From NCBI GenBank assembly GCA_030386875.1, contig CM059562.1:62494201-62558200 (forward strand): DNA of 64,000 nt, written 5' to 3'. This document shows positions 13,940 to 25,001 of this stretch, piece by piece. This stretch comes from Morinoia aosen. Taxonomy: Eukaryota; Arthropoda; Malacostraca; Amphipoda; Talitridae. Position numbers and translations under genes: made by a program. Each line of letters begins with the position of its first letter. Position 1 is the stretch's first letter. Below the pieces are notes generated by a model. The model had not been told where the DNA came from. It did not search any database and saw only the letters and a program-made list of their open reading frames with translations.

Positions 13940-16900
13940 AAATGACTGATCACGCTGATTTATTCGATGAAATCGACCAAGATCTCAATCATTTCAACAG
14001 AATATATCCAAACCTAAACGACTCGCAAGACTATAGGCATACTAATATAACAAAATTCAACGAAACTATACGAATAACTCGCCATGATTTCTCACTCCTA
14101 TGTTGAAACTGTAGGTCACTCTATCCAAAATTGGAAGAGATACAATGTACTATTACTGATCTTAACCCTTTAACGCCCTAGTGGACTGTACGGTCCTCTT
14201 TCAAAAATAACAATGATATATTGTATTCCTTATTCAATTTGTTCACTAATGTGTCCTTTGAACTTCACTGCCGAGTGGCAGTTCCTTCCCCATCTTGAAA
14301 ACAGTGACTACCTAATGCCAGTGTCGGTTTAGTGAAGTGGTTGTCATAACGGTAATATGAGTATAAAAAGTGGGCGTTAAAGGGTTAAGTATAACATAGA
14401 TGTGATTTGCTTCTCCGAAAGTTGGCTAGATGACTCAACCAAAGACTTGATTCGATTTGAAAACTATCATAGTTACCATTCGCTATGAAAAACCAGCGAG
14501 GCGGAGGCATCAGTACATATATTTCTAACCACATAGACTCGAGAATCATAGCAAGTGCAATAATAAATCGGGATCATATAAAATCCCTCTTTGTAGAACT
14601 GTCTAGAGATGGTAAACGAATTGTGCTTGGAACAGTGTATAGACCTCCTACACCCTGACCTATATCCATCCTGAATGAGCTAAATCGTATGATCAACATG
14701 AAAGCTATGAACCAATCTCTAATTTCCTAATAGCCTTTCAGTCTCAATCTTTCATTCCGATCATCACAAAGCCTACACGAATAACCTCAAAAACTGCTAC
14801 GCTGCATGGCAATATCTTTACGACAGACCCAACTGATTTTCTAGCTGGAATCATTACTTCTAACGTATCAGATCATTTTCCAGTTTTTCTCATTAAGAAA
14901 AATGTCTATATTGCTTGCACCAAACCACGGGCTGAAACTTACTCCTATCGTAAAGTAAACGAATCAAATTATGAAGAAGTACACACCGTTCTAGAAGAAT
15001 CAATGCCAACATTGCACATCTTTGAACACAATAATGCAACGAGCATTGATGACGCTGTAGTAAAGTTGACTGGAACTATAATGGCCGCATACAATCAGTG
15101 TTGCTCAATAGTAACTCGTACAGTTACCCTGAAAAATAAACAAAAGCCCTGGATCACTGAAGACATACTGATAAAAATAAAGAAGCATCAAGCATACCTA
15201 GCCCTTCTTTGCACAGGGCGAATATCTAGAGAAACATGTAACCGATGCAGAAACTATGTGACAAACCAAATAAGGACATCAAAAAAGAACTACTTTGCGC
15301 TCAAGTTTACTCAATTTAAAGCTGACGTTAAAAAGACTTGGCGCCTCCTTAACTCTTGCCGTAAGCCGAATAACGCCGATAAAAAGAAAATTGAATATGT
15401 TGTACAAGGTAAGGTATAATAACATGAGAAGAAAGAAATTGCTAATCTCTTTAACAATTTCTTCGTAAACGTAGGGAAAACTATAGCTGATGGTATTCCA
15501 AGTGAACCTACTGATCACCTGGAATACATGGATCATATTCGAGAACACAACTCCTTTTTCGTTACGCCTACCAACTCTTCCGATGTAGTTGCGTGTATAA
15601 ACAACCTGAAAAATAAATCGAGTGGGTTACAAACGTTTCCGACAAAAGTACTTAAAATTATTACTGATATTGAGGCCCCGCTGATATCCAATATTATTAA
15701 CCAGTCTCTCTTCCTAGGCACTTTCCCGAACTCCTTCAAAGTTGCTAGAGTAACCCCTATCTTTTAAAATGGTGAAAAAACCTGTGTAAACAATTATCGA
15801 CCTATCTCCGTGCCACCAATTATTAGCAAGGTATTCGAGAAAATTGTGTATAAAAAGTTTGCTTTTATTTTGAACAAAAATCATTTCTTTGTGATAAACA
15901 ATGCGGCTTTTGCTCTAAAAAATCAACAACACAGGCTATATTAAATCATTTACAATTCCTTTATTCTAATATAGATGAAGGAAAGCCTGTCTTCTCTGTT
16001 TTTCTTGACTTTCGAAAAGCATTCGATTGTGTTGACCATAACATATAACTCTTGAAACTACACTGTTATGCAAGTCGAGGGGTTGCCTATGATTGGTTCA
16101 GATCATACCTAACAAATCGGAAGCAATACGTTGTCATTGACGATACAAAATCAGACCCACAAACAATTAGCCATGGAGTTCCACAAGGATCTGTTCTTGC
16201 GCCTCTCCTATTTCTGATTTTTATCAATGATATCATCAAATCTACATCATTTTTCAAATTCATACTTTTGCCGATGACAGCACGCTTTCTTCGGTCCTTC
16301 CGAACCAAAATCCCGCTATGATTGCAGAGAGTATAATTTATGAATTTCATAAGGTTTCATTGCGGCTCAAAGCTAATAAAATAAGCCTTAATATCGATAA
16401 ATCAAAATATATTACATTCTCATACAAGAAAAATGTATCTCTCCCACGCATTAAAATTGGCGGAGGTGAAATCGAAGAAACCAACTCAGGTAAGTTTTTG
16501 GGCATCATAATAGATAAACATCTGACATTCAAAGAGCACAACGCTCATATTAGCTCTAAATTATCTAAATCCATCGGAATCCTACATAAAGTTAAAAATT
16601 TCCTGCCTGAAACAGCTTTAAAAATGCCCTACCGAACGCTCATTTCTCCATACTTGCAATGCGGAATAGAAGCGTGGCACGAAACTGATAAAAATAAAAC
16701 CAATAAAATTTTTACGCTGCAAAGAAGAGCCATCAGAGCAGTAAAGAACCTAGAATATAATGCTCACACAAATGATTCGTTCAAAAATTTACAAATACTT
16801 ATACTTTCGAATCTCTACAAAATCTCCATTTGTAGCTTCATTTATAAAACATTAACAAATGATGGCGACAATAGCCTAAAACAATTATTAACTGCGCAAA

Positions 16901-17094
16901 CCGGTCATCACGACCATTTAACCCGAAATAGAAGTAAATTCATGCTTCCTTATTATTCAAAGGCCCGGTCGCAACGCAGTATCCTCTTCGATGGGACTAA
17001 AACTTGGAACTCAATACCTGCGGAGATCCGTGAAAGTAATTTTTACAAAGTATTCAAAAGAAACCTTGGGTCTCACTTCTTATCAGAATACTAG
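13940..17094 (+). pseudogene. LINE ORF2 remnant, APE endonuclease and reverse transcriptase
   Basis: The reading starts MTDHADLFDEIDQ at 13940. Endonuclease motifs are NCRSLYPKLEEI (Asn), FSESWL (Glu, about 14420), GTVYRPP (about 14630) and SDHFPVF (about 14870). The G-D-F-N block normally between the last two is missing, so the endonuclease has lost catalytic residues. RT blocks follow: NNYRPISVPPIISKVFEK (about 15790), FDCVDH (about 16023), HGVPQGSVLAPLLFLIFIND (16174-16233) and ADDST (about 16272), the last shifted by one base. The C-terminal region (16318-17094) is open and ends FLSEY. Stops lie at about 14111, 15418 and 15767, among others. A MITE at 14166-14384 interrupts the endonuclease domain. 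Confidence 0.85.
14166..14384 (+). mobile_element. piggyBac-type MITE nested in LINE ORF2
   Basis: This 219-bp non-coding element has perfect 13-bp terminal inverted repeats, CCCTTTAACGCCC (14166-14178) and GGGCGTTAAAGGG (14372-14384), flanked on both sides by TTAA (14162-14165 and 14385-14388). CCC-starting termini and TTAA duplication are the hallmark of piggyBac-superfamily elements. On paper, removing the element with one TTAA joins the LINE reading as TITDL then KYNIDVICFSESWL, so the insertion point is exact. It encodes no transposase. Confidence 0.93.
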
Positions 17095-17490
17095 TTCGTG
17101 TAAGATCACCAAGTCATATCTTGCCTCCTTCGTGTCTGGTCCTAATAATGTAATTTGCCATGGGTAACATCGCCGGTCTTCAGTCTGCTCTTAAATCGCT
17201 TATCGAATATACTGTTATATATAGCCAAATTGACTTATGTTGTGAAATGCAGCATCACATATCGAGTTTAGTATCCTCACTGATCAGTCTAATGCGAAAC
17301 TAAGTCAAGTGAATTAGGTTAAACATTATTGTACACCTTAGAATAACGAAATGGTAGGATGCCCTAGAAGTCGCTGAACTTGTTCGGGCCCACAGGTAGC
17401 TATACTCAAATTTAACCTTTGTACTGGACTTAAGAAACATTCTACCTCTGTATCACCTGTGGTAAATAAATTGTTAAATTTTTTTTTAAA

Positions 17491-19015
17491 ATTCGCTTCT
17501 TTTAGCTCGAGATAGACAGAATCATCAAAATTCTAGCCGCAAATCTGAATAAAAATGATAGCGGAATTAAATGTAACATCTGACATATATTCAATTTTGT
17601 GGAAAAACTTGACTTTTTCAGCTCACTAAGCCATCGTGTGCCGCTTATTTGTTCAAATATTTGCAAGTACAGAAAAAATTAAAATATGGCTTACAACGGT
17701 GAGGCCACTGCGCTTTAATTTCCCTAATGTTGAAATCCCGCGTTTGTGTATTTTCGTGAAGCTGTGTGTGAAATAACTTGCATTTTCCGGTCAGTTCCTT
17801 TTCAAAACGTTTTCACTGATGGCAAATTAATTTATACACAGTTCTTTAGACTCAATATCCCGACGGTATAAGGGTAACAGTAAATCTGCTGATATCGACA
17901 TAGGATTTGTTTTTTCACTGCTATTTTGAGAATTTGAGATCACCACTTAGTCTTGCAGATTAGAGGAGAAGTTTTTGGACAATATTAATCACTGCGCATG
18001 ACCATGCATTAAAAATAATACATTTTACTCACTGAGCTCTTCTAGTGAAATTTAATTTGGAAAGAATAAGAAGAGTCGTGATAAATTTACCCAATGTTTT
18101 GCTTGCAATTTCCCAGAGCATAGTTGTCACCTATTCGAGCACGATGAGATTTTGTCTGAGCACTTCTGATAGCACGCTGCAGTCTTCCGTCGATTTCAGA
18201 ACATTTTGTAAAGGACAGAAAAAATCCATCCCGACTTGGCGGTAGTCCTGGACTGCGATAACATCGATTAGAGTGCAATCATCTTATTTGTGTGTTGCCG
18301 TATTGTGTCAAATTTTATGAAGAATAGATGCAATGACCAAAAAATATACTGTATATCTCTGTTAGTAAGAAGATATTCCAAAATAAGGAGGGTAAATACT
18401 ATTGTAAGATTGAAACTGACGCTAGAAAATTACTTCTTTGTCCGTAGTGCATTAATTGTAACCCTTTTTCATACGCCTAAATTTAACAAAAAATACAAGG
18501 CTGGCACAACTGCTTCTTTCCAGCTAAAGACGCTCAAAAACTCAGAGAAATAAAAAAACTGCTGCGAAAAGACGAAAAGAAGTGTTCTTGTGAGTTCATT
18601 TATTTTTCTGAAAGTAACGAACTACAGATTAGATGATCCATTGGGAGTAAAATTTTCCTCAGAAATTTTGCTCCCAGATAAGCTTTCTTGACAAACCCGT
18701 GGGCTTATTTACAATCGAACGATCTTGTGTTTGTCCTTAGGATATGATCCAGCTCCATGAGAGCCGGGCCCGAGCCTGTTTACCAGAAGTCTTTGCTTAA
18801 CGACTTCTCAAATCTCCGAAAAGAAGAATACCATTTCAATTGCTTCTTCCCAGGGCGAAGTTATGGAAGTTATGGGCGACATTGCGCGTAATTTTAGGTG
18901 CCCCCTAAATCTTCTCAGGAGTGATGACAGGCTTCCGCTATTTATTTTCAGGAGCGGATTTTCGCCCATTTTCACCTGCTTCGAGACTATTATGTTGGAG
19001 CAGTTTTATACTGAC
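17491..19015. other. unassigned DNA
   Basis: No recognisable coding sequence, RNA gene or repeat. Confidence 0.4.
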
Positions 19016-19240
19016 GCAGGGCGCGAGTACACGGGTGCCTGCACATCAGTGTACACATAAGTACTCGGGCGCCTACACATCAGTGTACACATCAGCACAC
19101 GGGAGCCCACACATCGGTGTACACATCAGTGTACACATCAGTACACGGGGGCCGGCACATCAGTCTACACATCAGCACACGGGCGCCTACACATCAGTGT
19201 ACACATCAACACACGGCGCCTACACACCACTAAGGACAAA
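19016..19240. repeat. 34-bp minisatellite
   Basis: About six imperfect copies of a GC-richer unit containing ACACGGGCGCCTACACATCA and GTGTACACATCAG. The ACACGGG-type starts lie near 19028, 19063, 19097, 19142, 19177 and 19211. One interval is about 45 bp because an 11-bp GTGTACACATC subunit is duplicated. The frame through it encodes a Thr/Ser/His/Tyr-rich repeat, which I regard as incidental. Confidence 0.8.
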
Positions 19241-21532
19241 TGTGCCTCACACCTACACTCAGGCGTCGTATGAGCTACAGGCACCAAGCTTAAGCACGAC
19301 TTCATCATAGCCGCTGAAGCAGAAATATTCAGAGATAGGAGATAAAAGCGCAGCTCTACACACACGCCTCATGGCCTTCGAGTAACCACGGGGTGCCAAT
19401 ACGGGAGCTTTCTTGCTTGCAATCCCGTATAAAATTACAGCGTTGGTATCCTTCCTCCTAATTTTTGCATTAATTTAATTCAGTGTTCTTCATTGTGCTT
19501 GCTTCCTCGTATTTGATCAATAAAAGGTGAAAAACTTTTTAAAGTTTCATGTAAGGTTGAAACTGAGTAGATTAATTTCAGTTAGATTACGTATCACTGT
19601 TTCCAAAATCTGATCAACGCCCAGTAGTATAGAAAGTCTTCGATGGTAAAAAAAGGGCACACAGTCAAGGCATAATATGCCACAAATGCACTTGATTGAA
19701 TTTAACATTCTACCGACATATCACGTAATCCAAGAAAATCCAGTTTCTGTGTTCCAGCTTCTTTATGTTGTTTTATTTTTTCACTTTCGTAGTGCAGAAC
19801 TAAATGCATGTGAATAAAATAATTATGCAAAAGATTGAGTGGAAACTAATTGGAAGCAATAAATCTTCAGTACGATTATAAGTTATAGAGAGTGACCACC
19901 GCATTTAAAAATAATTATCAACGCTAATCAAATACTCCATGGTAACTGATAAAAGTCATTTAATTTTACTCGTCTATTTGCTTCTTAATGATCTGACAAT
20001 ATATGATAACTAGTGTGCACGGCCCGCCAATGACGGGATTCAATACCTTTCTTGTACAAACTTTCCAGACGTGGATGACTAACAAAAATATCTATCCCAA
20101 CAGTACCCGTGTTAAAAAATATTATTGTACTTGCGCTCTGGTAAAACTATAACTATCACAGATATGGTCATTATGGCTATCTTTATGAGCATGACAGAAA
20201 AATGGAGAAGTTTACTAAAAAAAAAAAATAAACCAAGGATATTGTTAGGTAGTAGCAAGACCCGTGGAAATTCCTCGGACTCGTGGAAATTTCTAGGTGG
20301 ACCCGTGCAAAATTTCCGTCAATATTACCTACCCTATGCTTACCTATCATATTCTAATTTAACCAAACCTATCCTAAACGAACACATCCTGGTACAATTA
20401 ATTATTCAAACACATCAATGCATGTAAAGGCTATCTTTTAATGTTATACTGAGGAATCCGGTATCCATGATATCGCAAACTCAGACATCCTATGTTTCTT
20501 AAGAAGCGGACACCAAACAGATATATAAATAAACACACAACGGGTATTATTAGGTTAGATAATGAGAGTAATTACTTTTAAAATTATGTGAGAGATGTTA
20601 CTTTATAAACATGTTCGAAGGTAAGACATTTCATCTAATTTTACATTGGGAAATTAATTCACTGTACAAATTTTGGATTGCAGTTGCCGATTTGCTTCAC
20701 TCGAACTTCAGCGGATGTCCCTTTGGCAGCAGAAAATCAAAGAAAAAAGCCGCATAAAAAAAGCTGCGACTCTCATTCAGGTAAATCTCTTTAAAAAATG
20801 ACGTGAAGTTCAGTAACAAATATAAACTCATGAGAAAAATCGTTTGGCTCTTTTTACTTAATTGTTAGCACAAATTTAAACTTTGTCCGTTTCGAAAGTA
20901 ATTAGAACAGCACAATGCATACTCACGAGAAAATTAATTTCGACTTCTACTGCTCAAGCTTTTGTATCTGATTCTGCTCAAAAAAAGGAATTTCTAATTC
21001 TTCCCTCAACCCTTCATGCGCAGTTGATCACTTTGATAATTTTTTTGAGATTAAACATTCCATGTAATTTTATAACAGCTTTTTTCTCCCTTTGGGTCAA
21101 AATTAACTCATGATATTCGAGAATGCAGTCAATTTTTTGCTAAAGCATTAGTATTCTTTCCACAGAGTAGTTTCGAAACAAGATCTTACATGCGTGTAGA
21201 TACAATCTTCAAATTTATTTTCATTATTAAAGGGTTTTAGCATCCGTTTCTAACACTTTCAATTTAAGCAATGTGTGAGAACTAAAACTCAAGCCACTTT
21301 AATAGTTTCCTGAGAAAGCCTATCCGAGTCTATTGCATAAAATGTCTCTCCTTTCCGTTTATCCCGATTTATGAAAATTTACGGTGTCATGTTTCAGAGC
21401 AATAGTTAAGCTTTTGATTCCAGTGAGTCAAAACTTGAGCATTTTGTTCTCCCTACCGAACTTAGTTTGAATGTGGTTGAAAAGATAAAAAAGCTCAAAG
21501 ACTGGCTTAACAGGTTCGGAAACAATAATGAA
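19241..21532. other. unassigned AT-rich DNA
   Basis: No domain was recognised. One small triplication of a roughly 20-bp unit (GACCCGTGGAAATT-like) lies at 20257-20312. Confidence 0.4.
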
Positions 21533-21825
21533 GGCATCTACGGATGCTTTATTTCCAATCAAGCCTGATACATATCACCTTGTACATTGGATTTTCAAAT
21601 GCCTTATGACTAACGCCAGGACGCAATGACGCTTTCCCCCGGTCGAGACCGGTACCCATTTCAGACACCTGGGTAGAGTGGGGTATTGTGCTTGGAATTT
21701 TTCTCCTATACCCAACAGAGAAAATCGCCACTGCCAGCGCCGAGATTCGATCCCGGGTCTCCCGAACGGCGGCAGAACCCTCTAGCTGCATGGCTATGGC
21801 GGCACAGCTGCATGGCTATGGCAAG
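21533..21825 (-). mobile_element. tRNA-derived SINE, full head
   Basis: Read on the minus strand, the 5' head resembles a tRNA: an A-box-like TAGCCATGCAGCTAGAGGG near 21785-21803 and a B-box-like GGATCGAATCT at 21743-21753 (consensus GGTTCGANTCC). These would form an internal RNA polymerase III promoter. The body includes CAATACCCCACTCTACCCAG and ATGTATCAGGCTTGATTGG. The 3' end is AAATAAAGCATCCGTAGATG. A 22-bp piece of the head is tandemly duplicated (21783-21823). The same body occurs at 56545-56818 in the opposite orientation, confirming a dispersed family. Confidence 0.8.
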
Positions 21826-22031
21826 CACCAAGGAGACTGATCAGTGCCAGAATTTTTATTTTTCCCGATAACATTCGCATAAAAATACACTGAAAGTTTC
21901 GCGTAAGGAAAGCCAAGGCCTGCACTGACCACGTCAGATACTCCCGGACAATTTATGAGTCTCTCAACGACAATCGTTTCAATGAGAGCTGTGGCGTTCG
22001 ATTTATTTATTTCTTGCAGTTCTGCAGTTCT

Positions 22032-22235
22032 GGGGCCTAACTTTCATCCAATTCACGTTGTCGTAACGGTACATCTGGCGGCTGACTCTACGGTGTTACT
22101 GACTGCTATGCTCTACTTACGCTCAAATTTTATTTGAAAATATCCGTAACGAAGAACAGCCTTAGAAAGAACTTGCCCTGCAAGCGGTACCGTTACGACC
22201 ACGTAAATTTTGTGAACATTCGGCCTTGAATTGAG
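22032..22235. mobile_element. inverted-repeat MITE candidate
   Basis: Imperfect inverted repeats of about 42 bp enclose a non-coding core. Left arm 22032-22073 contains ACGTTGTCGTAACGGTAC; right arm about 22188-22233 is the complement of ACGTGGTCGTAACGGTAC. Both arms begin with GGCC followed by AA and TTCA. The core has a small palindrome CAAATTTTATTTG. No target-site duplication was established. Confidence 0.6.
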
Positions 22236-24316
22236 GCGCAATCGGGCCTCGCGCTGCCGTGAAGGACGCTGAGCCCCTCTAATTAATGAGGGCCATAGTC
22301 TCAGAGGACGCAATTGAGCGTCATCCCCGCTAATGATCAATTAGTTGCGATTATTAGCGAGGGGTGAAAACAAATGGGAACAAGAGGAAGCGGCTTTCAA
22401 ATATGCATGACGTAAGTAATCAAGAAAACTTGGTAATGGTAATCGACATGAAGTACCAGAGGACAACTGTTGCAGTAGTTCACTTTCTCATCCATGAACT
22501 CCACGTAATCATTTAGAATTGAACTTCAGAATATTATTTTACTCATTGTTGGTCTCGGTGTAAAGGTTCAGAATTAACAAAAAACTTGTCATACCCGATG
22601 TACACGCCTAATACAGATAACTGTACAATTTTTAATATAACGTGCATTGAATGTTCTTTTCTCAATTGTGTTTCATATGTTGAAAGTAATTAATGTTTGC
22701 TCGTTGTACAAATTATTCTTTCGTTTTAAACTAAGAAAACGTGAAGGGAACGCTCGTTCCTCGTGAACATGAAATCACTCACATGGCTCTAACATTGCAA
22801 GCGCATTTTGCCTAAGCCAATGGTTATCGCTCCCTGGGCAGTAATTGACAGGCATCCTGCTTTATGCTTGGCTGCACGATCTTCCATGTATTTTTCCCCT
22901 TAGTTTTCGGAGTCAAATTTCAATGCTGCCTGTAGGCATTTCTTGGTGGCAGACAGAATTTGTGAAACGCTGATAGTTATTGCTCCCACGTGAAAGCAGT
23001 TGTGTATTTTTTGCGAGCCTTTTAACGATCTCAACACTAAGCGAGCTCCAAGCTTTGCTTGATGGGTAATCTCACGAGGGTGTTTACTCACCTCACGCAG
23101 ATGTTTCCAGACAAGTTCACGGATTTGAGTGTACCTTTATAGTGCAGTCACGATCTGAACTGAAGAGTGAGAGCCTCGTAGACTCGTGTACAACAGATGA
23201 TTTAGATAACCTGGAATGAAGGATCCATTCTATTTATTCTGTTTCATGTCCGATAGGTACCGTTTTTATGACACTTACGGGCACGTTAACGTTTCCAGTG
23301 TTTTCCTAGAGTGAGAAATTCAAACATCAACCATGGACTGCTCAAATTTACATAAAGCCGGTTGTTGTTATTGAAACTGAAGCGATATATCGGCTCGGAT
23401 AGGCTGTTGGTGAGGACTCTGGGCTTCAATATCTAAGTATTTTTTCTCGAAAATCCCTGTTTGGGCTGAGATCGTCAACAAACCGATCACAACATCTTTG
23501 CACTTTGGAGATATTCTCAATCCACGGCATAAGAGCCGGTATAGTGAAGGATGAAGACACACACAGACACCTTATCACTTTTTTGGCTAATATGATAATT
23601 TACATCTTTCTAAACTTACGCCCTGATGCTCCTAACTCATGACTATAAACATAGTTCGATAGTGAGTAACGAATTACTGTAGTTTCGATCGATATTAAAG
23701 AAAAATGGAAACTCCTTTTTTTGTGCAAAGAAGTTTCTATTCATTTAAATACTCTTCTTCCTAGTTTAACGAAAGATTTGTCAAAGTTACCTTCTTAATT
23801 TGTACTCTAAGACAAATAAATAGTTAGTCAAGATTGACATGGATATGCATAGGTATCTCGCATCATCTTAGTACGACTCTTGAAAAGATTTGGAAGGGAT
23901 CTGGAAATTGGGCAAACGTGGAAGCGTCCCACAACGTAACAACTAATTCCAGAACCTTTTTGCCACTGGAGCTTAAACTGTAAATAATGGTATCTTACGA
24001 ATTGCATGAAAAACATTCCAAATTAATTTAGACGACTTGCCATTAATACTGATAAACTAATTATTATAATAATAAAAAAAGATTAATCTTCGAGATCGAC
24101 AATAAGACTGTGCAATTTCAAAAACTGGTACGGTGATATTCGGAAGAGCTGACAATGATGAGGGTGTAGATCGAAGAAAAAATCTCGTATAACTCTACTT
24201 TCACACAATTTCGGGGTGATGATAAGTTACTCGTACCTCGTACCTACTTGCCGCGCATATTATTTTTTGTCGTATCATACGATTGCCTCTTTAACACACT
24301 CGTTCGTGCCTGTGTG
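22236..24316. other. unassigned DNA
   Basis: No recognisable gene or repeat on either strand. Confidence 0.4.
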
Positions 24317-24761
24317 CACTGAGAAAATTTTTTCCACAGAACTGACGCACTTTTGTGTGTAAAGTTTTCCCAAAACCGGAGCACAAAAGTGGATCAACAA
24401 AATACGTTATCAGTCTATGTATAATGACACACATTTGTGTGTCAAGGGTTTATATGACACACTTAAGTGTACCAAACATGACACACTTTACGTAAGTCAA
24501 TTTTATTTCTGATGTCACGAGAAAAGGTCCCGTCTCCTTGTTAACATTTCATTAACAAGAAGATCAGGTTCTCGGAATTGAGGGAATGGCACACCTCCAT
24601 GACATTACACAATACACAAAAATGTGAGGATATATCAAGAACACAATCACTAAGGAAAGAAAAAAAAACAATGATTGTATACTAAAATAAGAGCTGTGCT
24701 CACCGATAAGCAGAGACACGACTTACACAGCGCATTTTCTGAGCGCTATTTTTCCTCGGTG
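24317..24761. mobile_element. candidate MITE with CACTGAG-type ends
   Basis: The left end CACTGAGAAAATTTTTTCC resembles the reverse complement of the right end, CACCGAGGAAAAA. This gives a 445-bp non-coding unit with short inverted termini. Inside are three TGACACAC starts (24425, 24455, 24479), two of them part of near-perfect dyads (TGACACACA-TT-TGTGTGTCA and ACACTTAAGTGT). No target-site duplication was found, so the element call is tentative. Confidence 0.35.
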
Positions 24762-25001
24762 AGATGTGATGCTAGCGTTAACGGGGTTCTTAAACGCCAT
24801 TGAAATGCTAAAACAACTTTTACAATGGAACACCCTGGTACAAAGCATTAACCGTAAATTACTGGAACTATAAGTAACACACATTGACAAATACTACTCT
24901 GCCTAATTGACCGGTCAATTTCTTCAAGTAAATTACACATCGAACACATATAATGAAATAATGCCTAACTGTCGGGTTGGCGCATTCCAACAGCACAATG
25001 G

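Larger units (their letters stand above)
12230..17490 (+). mobile_element. old two-ORF LINE (CR1/Jockey-like), near full length
   Basis: The unit has a GC-richer probable 5' UTR (12230-12457), a decayed ORF1, a spacer of about 600 bp, a decayed ORF2 and a 3' UTR ending near AATAAA (about 17465) and a T-rich stretch. Both ORFs carry several stops and frameshifts. A piggyBac-type MITE sits inside ORF2. The outer limits are estimates; no target-site duplication was identified. Confidence 0.75.

Noticed and set aside
18921-19310. 129-codon frame with Thr/Ser/His/Tyr repeats
   Set aside because: Generated by the 34-bp minisatellite; no start context or homology supporting a protein.
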